Assembly: GCA_937928555.1 (NCBI GenBank)
Contig: CALFWR010000035.1
Span: forward strand, 1 to 64,000
Reading direction: 5' to 3'
Source of the DNA: an uncultured Pirellulaceae bacterium
Lineage (GTDB): Bacteria; Planctomycetota; Planctomycetia; Pirellulales; Pirellulaceae
Length of the DNA stretch: 64,000 nucleotides
In this document: piece after piece, positions 1-7,339 of the stretch
Layout: every line of letters starts with the position of its first letter
How positions within the stretch are numbered: the stretch's first letter is position 1
Made by a program: the position numbers and the translations under genes
Notes under the pieces: generated by a model
What the model was told of the DNA's origin: nothing
Databases searched by the model: none
Seen by the model: the letters and a program-made list of their open reading frames with translations, nothing else

Positions 1-3
1 GGT

Positions 4-189
4 CCGGATTATTCACAAGGCGTGGGCGTCAGAATCAGTTCCGGCACTGATCCGCGATCCGGATGCGTTGAAACGATCGCTGTGGTTTTCATCTACCAGA
101 TGATTCAAATTTCTTGTTGAAATTCAACTTTTCCCTTGCTCGTGTTGGCCAGACGTAGAATCAACGCCCGTCGTCGTGAATAATCCGGG
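4..189 (+). mobile_element. MITE-like element, copy A
   Basis: This is a full-length non-coding element. It starts CCGGATTATTCAC and ends with TCGTGAATAATCCGGG, so its ends are inverted repeats of about 16 bp. The interior (ACGATCGCTGTGGTTTTCAT and GTTGGCCAGACGTAGA blocks) is shared with the copies at 21121, 23931, 26862, 27055 and 36924. The 3' flank is CTCAA, the same pentamer that flanks the 36924 copy. The 5' flank is lost at the window edge, so no target duplication can be tested. Confidence 0.85.
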
Positions 190-409
190 CTCAAAAGCGA
201 AAGCCGCCGACAGGAAACATCAACTTTCGGTGCTTCACTTGTTGGTTGGCACGGCATGGGTAGCAGTAGCGTTTGCGATTGCCAACGCCTTGGGTCGCCC
301 GGAATTCGGCATCGCGACAGCGGCATGGTTCGTACTACAGGCGATCATTTTGTTGGTTGCAAAACAATTCTTTCGCCCAAAGAACACTGACCACTCGGTT
401 GGTCCGTAG
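190..409 (+). pseudogene. 3' fragment of a duplicated membrane-protein gene
   Basis: The 77-aa ORF in the track starts inside the end of MITE copy A (GTGAATAATCCGGG). From about residue 15 it aligns with the last 60 residues of the 909-1634 protein: RKHQLSVLHLLVG against RQHKLSVFHMLMA, then a shared PEFGIA...AAWFVLQ segment. Everything upstream of this last membrane segment is missing and replaced by the MITE. I read it as the remnant of a tandem duplicate. A short membrane peptide could still be made from the repeat-derived GTG, but no ribosome binding site is evident. Confidence 0.6.
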
Positions 410-678
410 CATGCTTTTTGTTTGGCAGCGTTTGTAGCCCTCTCAGGTAAAGCTCACCGCAGATGGGCGACCGTTTTCTGCTTTTGGATCACACACAGAA
501 GACAACGACAACCAACACTATTTTGAATTGGCCAGCCTTCTCGCGGCAAGTCAGCCGCCGTGTTGCATGGTAATTTCGGCACCGTTTCAGAGCAGATGCG
601 AAGTGGTCACTGATTCCGGTTTTTCCCGCTACGCGGTCAGCACCAAAATGGATGCGCCCGTAGAATGGATAGATTGAG
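410..678. other. intergenic, no gene seen
   Basis: This holds the trailing sequence of the truncated duplicate and unassigned DNA up to the target duplication TTGAG at 674-678. The short ORFs in the track here have no recognisable content. Confidence 0.5.
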
Positions 679-865
679 CCCGGATTATTCACGAGGCGTG
701 GGCGTGACTTTCAGTTAACCCAATGATTCCGGTATCAGCTGAAAGGCAAAGCCGGTTTTGGACTTCATCAGCGAGGTGAACCGAAATCCCGGAGGCGATC
801 CTGCTTTGGGATACGCCTGGTGTGACTTAAACGCAATCAACGCCCGTCGTCGTGAATAATTCCGG
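679..865 (+). mobile_element. MITE-like element, copy B (divergent interior)
   Basis: The ends match the family (CCCGGATTATTCACGAGGCGTGGGCG and CAACGCCCGTCGTCGTGAATAATTCCGG) and the length is the canonical 187 bp. The interior has no obvious match to the other copies. It is flanked by a perfect 5-bp direct repeat, TTGAG at 674-678 and 866-870, as expected for a transposed element. It sits just upstream of the start of the next gene. Confidence 0.8.
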
Positions 866-908
866 TTGAGAACTGAGGATAGCCGTTAACGGTTTCGAGA
901 ACGTTACT

Positions 909-1634
909 TTGGATGCCCGTAAAGAATTGAATCCACCGGCAGAGCCTGGCGGAAAATTCGTCAAGACGTGGGATGATCCTGCCCGGTTCGAGCAGGAACA
1001 TACGCATTTGGCTTGCGCGACTGCTGCTTTGGGCGGGATCATTGTCGCCGGAATGATCTATCCTGCCTGTTTGTTCCTGGTCGCGATCATGCCCCAGATG
1101 CAAAGCATCCGTATTGGGCCGGCAGAATTCCTGATTCTGTTCGTGATGGCACTGTTCGGTGGTGCGACGGTTGGCTCATTGGTGAGCATGGTAACGGGTT
1201 TGTTGTCGATCATTATCGTTCACGCCATCAATCGCTCGCTGGGCTATCCGCTGAACGAACTTTCTGCCTCGATTTCTGCGGGAAGCATGGCAGGGTACAT
1301 GCCGACGGTGGCAGTTGTTTTTTTGGTTGGCGCATCCGGACGAGTCCCGGACATTTTGATGGCTGGCGTCATTGGACCGTTACTGGCGATGTGCCTTGGT
1401 GCGGCGGGTGCAGCTTGGGGGGCAAAAAGATGGGGAGGGTTTGACTTGTCCAATCTTCCTTCACGGCAACACAAGCTTTCTGTATTTCATATGCTCATGG
1501 CCACGATGTGGATATCGATAACGTTCGCGGTTGCCAATGCGTTTGGTGGCCCGGAGTTCGGAATTGCCGCTGCCGCGTGGTTCGTGTTGCAGGGCCTGAT
1601 GCTGGCCGCAAGAAGCATGCTGCTGCGTAAATAG
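909..1634 (+). CDS. hypothetical multi-pass membrane protein
   Basis: A 241-aa protein with about six hydrophobic segments, for example around GGIIVAGMIYPACLFLVAIM, LILFVMALFGGATVG and PTVAVVFLVGASG, ending in a membrane segment with PEFGIAAAAWFVLQ. The track start is a TTG with no clear ribosome binding site; an internal ATG at MIYPACLF is possible but would remove the hydrophilic N-terminus. I do not recognise the family. The final 60 residues are repeated in the fragment at 190-409, so the locus underwent a partial tandem duplication. MITE copy B ends 43 bp before the start, so it may supply the leader or promoter. Confidence 0.6.
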   Translation: MDARKELNPPAEPGGKFVKTWDDPARFEQEHTHLACATAALGGIIVAGMIYPACLFLVAIMPQMQSIRIGPAEFLILFVMALFGGATVGSLVSMVTGLLSIIIVHAINRSLGYPLNELSASISAGSMAGYMPTVAVVFLVGASGRVPDILMAGVIGPLLAMCLGAAGAAWGAKRWGGFDLSNLPSRQHKLSVFHMLMATMWISITFAVANAFGGPEFGIAAAAWFVLQGLMLAARSMLLRK

Positions 1635-1734
1635 TTGCTGCCGTTGGATAAAGCAGAATTATTTGCGCCGACTGGAAAAGTTGGGCAAAATGCCTTATTT
1701 TTGACGCATTCATTCGACCGTGCGTGGAGCAAAA

Positions 1735-2064
1735 ATGATCGTCGTCAACACCGAAACTGTCGCGGGATACCGTGTCGTGGAAGTCAAAGGAATTGTTCAG
1801 GGAAACACCGTCAGGTCCAAAAACGTGGGTCGCGATATCGCTGCGGGCTTCAAGAACCTGGTAGGTGGTGAGCTGAAAGGATATACCGAACTGTTGACCG
1901 AATCCCGTCGCCAGGCCATTGAACGCATGATGAGTCAGGCTCAACAGCTGGGTGCCAACGCGGTTGTCAACGTTCGATTCACAACCAGCGCGGTAACATC
2001 TGGTGCAGCAGAGCTTTACTCCTACGGCACCGCGGTTGTGATCCAACCTTTGACGCAGGGGTAA
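1735..2064 (+). CDS. YbjQ/UPF0145 heavy-metal-binding-domain protein
   Basis: A 109-aa protein matching the small YbjQ family. The pattern is clear: an N-terminal strand MIVVNTETVAGYRVVEVKG, a GNTVRSKNVGRDI block, GGELKGYTELLTESRRQAIERM, and the terminal ANAVVNVRF...YGTAVVI. I start at the ATG at 1735, because the family begins right at this strand; the track's GTG at 1720 adds only MRGAK. The family forms pentameric rings in known structures but its physiological role is not settled. It lies 3 bp before a second, membrane-anchored paralogue, so the two probably form an operon. Confidence 0.85.
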   Translation: MIVVNTETVAGYRVVEVKGIVQGNTVRSKNVGRDIAAGFKNLVGGELKGYTELLTESRRQAIERMMSQAQQLGANAVVNVRFTTSAVTSGAAELYSYGTAVVIQPLTQG

Positions 2065-2067
2065 AAA

Positions 2068-2574
2068 ATGGAACTTCTGTTTACCCTGGGCATCACCGTA
2101 TTTTTATTGGTGCTTGGTTTGGTCTCCGGTTCGATCGCCGAAAAGCGGCACTTCAAACGACTTCGGCAGCGCGAGGGCCTGAACATTCAAATGCTGCAGA
2201 CGCAGTCGAAGATTTTTCTTTCGCCAAAGCCCGGCGGGAAGGCGCCGACGCTGGTACACAGTGAAATGGTGGTCGCGAGTGACTACTTCAAGAACTTCCT
2301 GAGCAACATTCGCAAGTTCTTTGGCGGCGAGATGAAGAGCTATCATTCGCTGATGGAACGGGCACGGCGTGAGGCTCTTGCGAAGATTATCGAACAGGCT
2401 CGTGCTCAAGGGTACAATGCAGTCTGCAATGTGCGATTGGAGCCTGCGGATATTGCAGGTGCGATTTACGGAAAAAAAGCTGCGGTGATGGTGTGTATCA
2501 TTGGCACTGCGACGGCCTATGAGACGACGATGGTTACCACTGCGCAACCGGTTGCGGCTGAGCCTGTGAAGTAA
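2068..2574 (+). CDS. membrane-anchored YbjQ-like protein
   Basis: A 168-aa protein. It opens with one transmembrane segment (LLFTLGITVFLLVLGLVSGSI) and a basic stretch (EKRHFKRLRQRE). A YbjQ-like domain follows from about residue 60: MVVASDYFKNFLSNI, FFGGEMKSYHSLMERARREAL, GYNAVCNVRLE and AVMVCIIGTATAYE. This is the same fold signature as the upstream 109-aa gene, with which it is nearly contiguous. A soluble and a tethered version side by side suggest a hetero-oligomer at the membrane (inference). Function unknown. Confidence 0.8.
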   Translation: MELLFTLGITVFLLVLGLVSGSIAEKRHFKRLRQREGLNIQMLQTQSKIFLSPKPGGKAPTLVHSEMVVASDYFKNFLSNIRKFFGGEMKSYHSLMERARREALAKIIEQARAQGYNAVCNVRLEPADIAGAIYGKKAAVMVCIIGTATAYETTMVTTAQPVAAEPVK

Positions 2575-2723
2575 ATTGGAATCCCGTTGTTGCGTGGCGT
2601 GGTTGAGGCTTCTAGCGGCAAGCATTGGCAGAGATCATTCATTCATTCATTGGAGACAGCAAGCGAATTGAACCACGGCATCGCTTGCCTTGAACTTTTG
2701 TGCTTTCTGCGAACGACAGCTTT

Positions 2724-3593
2724 ATGACAATTCATATACCGGTGCTGATGAACGAAGTCCTCGACGGCCTGGCACTCGAAGGTGACCGGACAATCGTGGA
2801 TGGGACGCTCGGCGGTGGCGGTCACACTGCGGCGATCCTCCAGCGACTGGGCCCCGGCGGAAGGGTGATCGCGTTTGATCGCGACCTCGATGCCGTCGAA
2901 GAGGCCGAAGAAAAGTTCGATGACCCTCGGTTGACGCTGATTCATTCGAACTACGCCGACTTCCCGGAACACCTCGCGGCGATGGATATCGAAAAAGTCG
3001 ACGGGGTGTTGTTGGACCTTGGCTTTTCCAGCGATCAACTTGCCGACGAAAACCGGGGGTTCAGTTATCAGAGCGAGGGCGACCTTGATTTGCGCTTCAA
3101 TCGCCTGGAGGGCGAACCGGCGTGGCGATTGATCAACCGCCTGAGTGAAAAACATTTGGCCAACATGATTTATGAATTTGGCGAAGAAAGACTCAGTCGG
3201 CGGATCGCTCGCAAGATCTGCGCTGCTCGTCAGGAGAAGCCTGTTAGAACCGCCAATCGGCTTGCCAAAATTGTTCGCTCCTGTGTTCCGCGGTCAAGGA
3301 ACCATTCGATCGACCCGGCCACGCGGACGTTTCAGGCGGTTCGCATCGCGGTCAACGATGAACTGAAGTGGATCAAAGTCACGATGAAGCGGGTGGCTGA
3401 CTATTTGAATGTCGACGGACGGTTAGCCGTGATCAGCTTTCATTCATTGGAAGATCGGCTGGCCAAACAGGGGATTGTGGAAAGCGACTTGCTGGAACCG
3501 ATCAATCGCAAACCGATCATGGCCAGCGAAGAAGAGGTCCACGAAAATCCGCGCTCTCGCAGTGCGAAGTTGCGGGTGGCGAAGCGGGTGTGA
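2724..3593 (+). CDS. rsmH: 16S rRNA (cytosine(1402)-N(4))-methyltransferase RsmH
   Basis: A 289-aa protein with the RsmH/MraW signatures: HIPVLMNEVLDGL at the N-terminus, the SAM loop DGTLGGGGHTAAIL, DRDLDAV, DGVLLDLGFSSDQL, and the C-terminal VISFHSLEDR and RSRSAKLR. It N4-methylates C1402 in the decoding centre of 16S rRNA. I prefer the ATG at 2724 to the GTG at 2700 because homologues begin a few residues before HIPVL. In most bacteria this gene heads the division and cell-wall cluster (mraZ-rsmH-ftsL-ftsI). Here it stands alone, consistent with planctomycetes lacking FtsZ-type division. Confidence 0.95.
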   Translation: MTIHIPVLMNEVLDGLALEGDRTIVDGTLGGGGHTAAILQRLGPGGRVIAFDRDLDAVEEAEEKFDDPRLTLIHSNYADFPEHLAAMDIEKVDGVLLDLGFSSDQLADENRGFSYQSEGDLDLRFNRLEGEPAWRLINRLSEKHLANMIYEFGEERLSRRIARKICAARQEKPVRTANRLAKIVRSCVPRSRNHSIDPATRTFQAVRIAVNDELKWIKVTMKRVADYLNVDGRLAVISFHSLEDRLAKQGIVESDLLEPINRKPIMASEEEVHENPRSRSAKLRVAKRV

Positions 3594-3853
3594 GTGTTTT
3601 TTGTTTTGGGTTGACCCATTCAAAAAGGCGCTGAAGTGGATTCACACTCTTTGGATTTGCGTGTTCATGCAAACGTGAATCCAAAGCAACATTGGTCCGC
3701 AGGCAAAGTCTGGAAAAGCCGAAGACGAAACCCCCTCACGCCCGGCCCTTCTCCCCAAGAATTCGCTCAAAGATTGATTTCGGTAAAGAGCTCCCGGGTC
3801 CGAACTTTCGCGGAAAGGGAGCGTGGTTGGTAGGTGAGCACCACTGGGCTTTG
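3594..3853. other. intergenic between convergent genes
   Basis: About 260 bp with no credible gene. It includes a CCCTCACGCCCGGCCCTTCTCCCC stretch that resembles a decayed GC-rich dispersed repeat. The small ORFs here lack coding character. Confidence 0.45.
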
Positions 3854-3892
3854 GCAACAAAAAAAAGCCCGGCAGAGAACCACCGGGCTTTG
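3854..3892 (-). terminator. rho-independent terminator of the metalloprotease gene
   Basis: AGCCCGG (3866-3872) pairs with CCGGGCT (3883-3889), and the run of A before the stem is a U tract when read on the minus strand. It lies about 20 bp beyond the stop at 3912. The stem could also stop rsmH transcription from the other side. Confidence 0.8.
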
Positions 3893-3911
3893 TTCGAAAC
3901 TGGAATCCCTG

Positions 3912-6881
3912 TTACTTGTTGTCAGGGTTTCCTTCCTGTTGCTTAAAGAGGAGGCTGAAAGGGAAACTTCCGCCGCCGCCTTGAGACTGGTTAATCACGT
4001 AGGTCGAATCGATAAACTTCTTGACACGGTTCTTTGAGTCCACAAGGTGGGCTTTGGTGTAACCGTCGAGTTTTCCGGCATCGGCCTTTTCCAGCTTTTC
4101 GTGAAGCTCATTAAGCTTCAGGGCAGCAAGATTGGAAATTGGCTTCATCGCCGCGTAGGACGAATCGTGCTCTCTGGCCAGATCAAACAGGCGGTTGATG
4201 TACTCCGTCTGCAGGTTTCGACGCAGGCTGCTGATCGCTGGCTTGCGGTCGGTGAACTTGCCTTTGGGAAGATCATCAAGTTCTTTCCACATCGCTTTGT
4301 CGATCTTGCCCATCAACTCGGTCAGAGTCAAAGCGTCATCTTTGGCATCGACGCGGTACTCGTTGTCGTACACGCCACGAAGCTTGCGAGGGCTGAGAAC
4401 TGACGACAGAGCCGAAGCTTGCAGGTCCATGACGCGATCATGAATAGGCCAGGCAGGAGAATCGCCAGCCGAGAAATGATCTTTCGCCATGTAACGCAGC
4501 AACTCTGGTGTCAAACCGAATGCCTCATCCTCGAACATGGTGTCGACCACGAAATCAAGTGCCTCACGCTGGGCTTCTGCATCGACAGGAACCAGTGGGG
4601 GCCGCCCGTTCGGGTCACCCTTCTTGTCACGATTGACAAACGCACCACCGATCCAGTTGGCCATCATGAAAGCTGATCGCGACTGCATCGTCAACGTGGT
4701 CTGATAGCCCTTGCGAGCCTGGGACCATGGTTCGCCTTTTTTGACGAACTTTTCGATGATGTTGCCGCGATGTTTTTTCGCCAGCGAGACCTGTTCTTTG
4801 GCAAAGTCCAATGGGTTTTTGCCAAAGTCATAGCGTCGTGCGAGCGGGTCAGGACCGGACGTGTCTTCGTCGGTTCCGTACACAAGCATCGGTTCGGCGA
4901 CCCTCGAAAGGATCTTGGGCAGCTTTTTCTCGTCCAGGCAGTAGCCGTACTCGATCGCCCACATGTCGTAGGGACCGACGCCGATCATTGCATAGTCACC
5001 CTGCATTTCGCCTTCTTTGACAAAGAAGTTCGTCGGGTTGTAATCCATGACGCTTCCGGTGAACGGCTTTTTGCCTTTGAGATCCTCGGAGTTCATTTCG
5101 GAAATGTCGTAGATCGAAGACGCCTTGAAGTTGTGTCGAAGGCCCAGCGTGTGGCCGACTTCGTGGCCGACCAGGTCCGCCAGCAGGGAACCAATGAACG
5201 ACTCCGGCATGCCGTCGAGGATTTGCTCTTTCAGCAAGTCGTCCTCGTCATCGTCATCGGAGTCCTCGTCATCGGAGTCCTCGTCATCGTCGTCTCCATC
5301 TTCATCGGAGTCCTCATCGTCGTCTCCGTCCTCGGATTTATTCTTCTTGCGACGTTTCTTGCGACGCTTCTTTTTCTCTTGCTCTTCTTCCTGCTGGATC
5401 ATTCGCATTGTCATTGCCATTCGCATGAAAGCAACATCCATCGAACGTCCGTCGGCAGCGAAGCAACCGCTGTTGTTGATACTGACTGGCACGTCCGTTT
5501 TCTCAAACGACTCACCCTGCATTTTTGCTTGGTAAGCCTGTTTGGCTTGGAGTTGCAGTTTTTGCTGGAACTCATGGGCAATCTGCTGGCGAACGAACTC
5601 ACGTTTGGCAGGATCTGCGAGGCGAACCCGCGGATCCCATTCGGGATGCGTTGCGTACCATGCGAGGTCTTCTTCAGAAGCACCTTGCATCGCCAGTTTT
5701 GGCATGATGTTGTTAAATTGGTACTCAAAAGTCCGAATCCAGCCGTCGGTCAAAATGATGTCTGCATCAAGGATCTCGCCGGTTTTTGGATTGACGCGGC
5801 TGGGTCCGATCGCGGTTGACACATTGTTGTTAAGCCAGCGTACGAAGTTGTAGCGAACGTCTTCGGGGTCTTTGTCCATGTGCTCGCCGCTTTCGCGGTC
5901 CTGCTGACGGACTTCGATCGCGTTGACGATTCCGACTTTCTCGAAAGCCTTGTTCCAAAACAGGATGCCATCGCGAACGAAGCGACGGTAGCGAACCGGC
6001 GTCGTGTGTTCGATGTAGAAAATGATTGGAGCAGACGGCGGGCTCAGGCGAAGCTCGGGGCTACGCTTTTGCAAGTGCCAACGGTTGATGTAGCGGATTT
6101 CGGTTTCTTCTTCCTTGTACTTCCCGTAGTCGCTGTACTGGGTAAGAAAGTAACCGACGCGTTGGTCGGCTTTACGTGGCTTGAAACCTTTTGAACCTTC
6201 GACCTTGCTGACAGAAAAGTGTAGCGTTTTGAGTGCTCCGTTGAACATCGGGACTTCGTAGGCGATCTCGATATTCTTCGGGAACGATTTGGCTTTGTCG
6301 ATCGACACCAAGCTGGTGCGCGGTGCCACGAAAGAGCTGAAAAAATCGCCAGCGTTGGAAAGAAACGCTTGGTTCAGATTGATAACCGGGCAACCACCTT
6401 CCATGGCGAGGATTGGAACATCGAAAAGGACGCTGTCGGTGAACAATCGCTTCACCGAGGAAGACGATTCGGCGTCAGAGCCTTTGATGTCCAGATTCTC
6501 TTCCATCAAAGCAAGACGTTTGCCGAACTTGCGCCAGTAAACGTATCGCTCGCGCGATTGCAGACCAGCGAAAATCTCACCGCCAGAAACGGTCGGTGCA
6601 ATATAATGCCGAGCCGTTGCGTAGTCCTTGGGTAGTTTGGCCAGAATCTGGCCGGTTTTCTTGTTGGTCCAGAGATCGTAAAACCCCTTGGGTTCTTCGT
6701 CTTTCTGTTTGCCCTGGGGTTCAACTTTCGTAAACCCATCAGTGACTTTGCTCAATGATGGAAATTCGGGCTTCTTCTTCTTTGCTTCCGCTTTTGACTC
6801 ATCGGCAAAAGCGAGTGATGCAGAAATTGACCCCATCATCAGGGTCAGCATCAGCAATTGAAGGCAGCGATATACTCGCAT
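3912..6881 (-). CDS. secreted zinc-dependent metalloprotease (DUF5117/DUF4953-like)
   Basis: A 989-aa protein with a Sec signal peptide (MRVYRCLQLLMLTLMMGSISASLAFA). The catalytic site is HEVGHTLGLRHNF near residue 570, a HExxHxxGxxH metzincin-type zinc motif, followed by a Met-turn-like GSVMDYNP. The arrangement matches the large bacterial DUF5117/DUF4953 proteases. It should act in the periplasm or outside the cell. Just before the zinc site (about residues 500-550) is an unusual insert: a block of Lys/Arg (KKKRRKKRRKKNK) followed by some 35 residues of almost only Asp, Glu and Ser. The gene is monocistronic, with its own terminator. Confidence 0.85.
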   Translation of the reverse strand: MRVYRCLQLLMLTLMMGSISASLAFADESKAEAKKKKPEFPSLSKVTDGFTKVEPQGKQKDEEPKGFYDLWTNKKTGQILAKLPKDYATARHYIAPTVSGGEIFAGLQSRERYVYWRKFGKRLALMEENLDIKGSDAESSSSVKRLFTDSVLFDVPILAMEGGCPVINLNQAFLSNAGDFFSSFVAPRTSLVSIDKAKSFPKNIEIAYEVPMFNGALKTLHFSVSKVEGSKGFKPRKADQRVGYFLTQYSDYGKYKEEETEIRYINRWHLQKRSPELRLSPPSAPIIFYIEHTTPVRYRRFVRDGILFWNKAFEKVGIVNAIEVRQQDRESGEHMDKDPEDVRYNFVRWLNNNVSTAIGPSRVNPKTGEILDADIILTDGWIRTFEYQFNNIMPKLAMQGASEEDLAWYATHPEWDPRVRLADPAKREFVRQQIAHEFQQKLQLQAKQAYQAKMQGESFEKTDVPVSINNSGCFAADGRSMDVAFMRMAMTMRMIQQEEEQEKKKRRKKRRKKNKSEDGDDDEDSDEDGDDDDEDSDDEDSDDDDEDDLLKEQILDGMPESFIGSLLADLVGHEVGHTLGLRHNFKASSIYDISEMNSEDLKGKKPFTGSVMDYNPTNFFVKEGEMQGDYAMIGVGPYDMWAIEYGYCLDEKKLPKILSRVAEPMLVYGTDEDTSGPDPLARRYDFGKNPLDFAKEQVSLAKKHRGNIIEKFVKKGEPWSQARKGYQTTLTMQSRSAFMMANWIGGAFVNRDKKGDPNGRPPLVPVDAEAQREALDFVVDTMFEDEAFGLTPELLRYMAKDHFSAGDSPAWPIHDRVMDLQASALSSVLSPRKLRGVYDNEYRVDAKDDALTLTELMGKIDKAMWKELDDLPKGKFTDRKPAISSLRRNLQTEYINRLFDLAREHDSSYAAMKPISNLAALKLNELHEKLEKADAGKLDGYTKAHLVDSKNRVKKFIDSTYVINQSQGGGGSFPFSLLFKQQEGNPDNK

Positions 6882-7339
6882 GGTGTAACTCCTTCTCTTT
6901 CTGAAAATGGGAAAGGTGAACAGCGGCGTTCACTCCCGATCAAGGTTGATAATCCGTCGTCCAAATATAAATCTCGACTATCGGGACGAATACAGTGTGG
7001 CAGGAAATGGTACAAAAACCACTGAAAACCAGCGGCTTCTGGGGGTTTTGTGACCTGTGTCGTGTTCGCTGGCAGACCGCTTGAATGGCATACCCACACA
7101 ACCGCTCAGGCTTCACAGAGGATCATTGTTCAGTTTGAGTCCGGTCCCGGAAAAATATTCCGAAAATGACGAAAACTCGGAAACAAAATTGAAACTCGGT
7201 TGGCACTTCGACGGCCAGCAAATTGGTCCCCAAAGCGGGCAAGCCGCGCCCGTTTTTGCTATACTCATGAAATGCAAAATGTCTTGCGGGGTTTCGATCG
7301 AAATTCCCTGCGGACGAAAGTTGACTGGGAACGGACTGG
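6882..7339. other. divergent promoter region
   Basis: 458 bp between the divergently transcribed protease and vWA genes. No gene is supported. It should carry promoters for both flanking transcripts, but I could not pick a convincing -35/-10 pair. Confidence 0.45.

Noticed and set aside
176-409. Intact small membrane protein gene at the left edge
   Set aside because: Its start lies inside the MITE terminus and it aligns only with the C-terminal quarter of the neighbouring gene.
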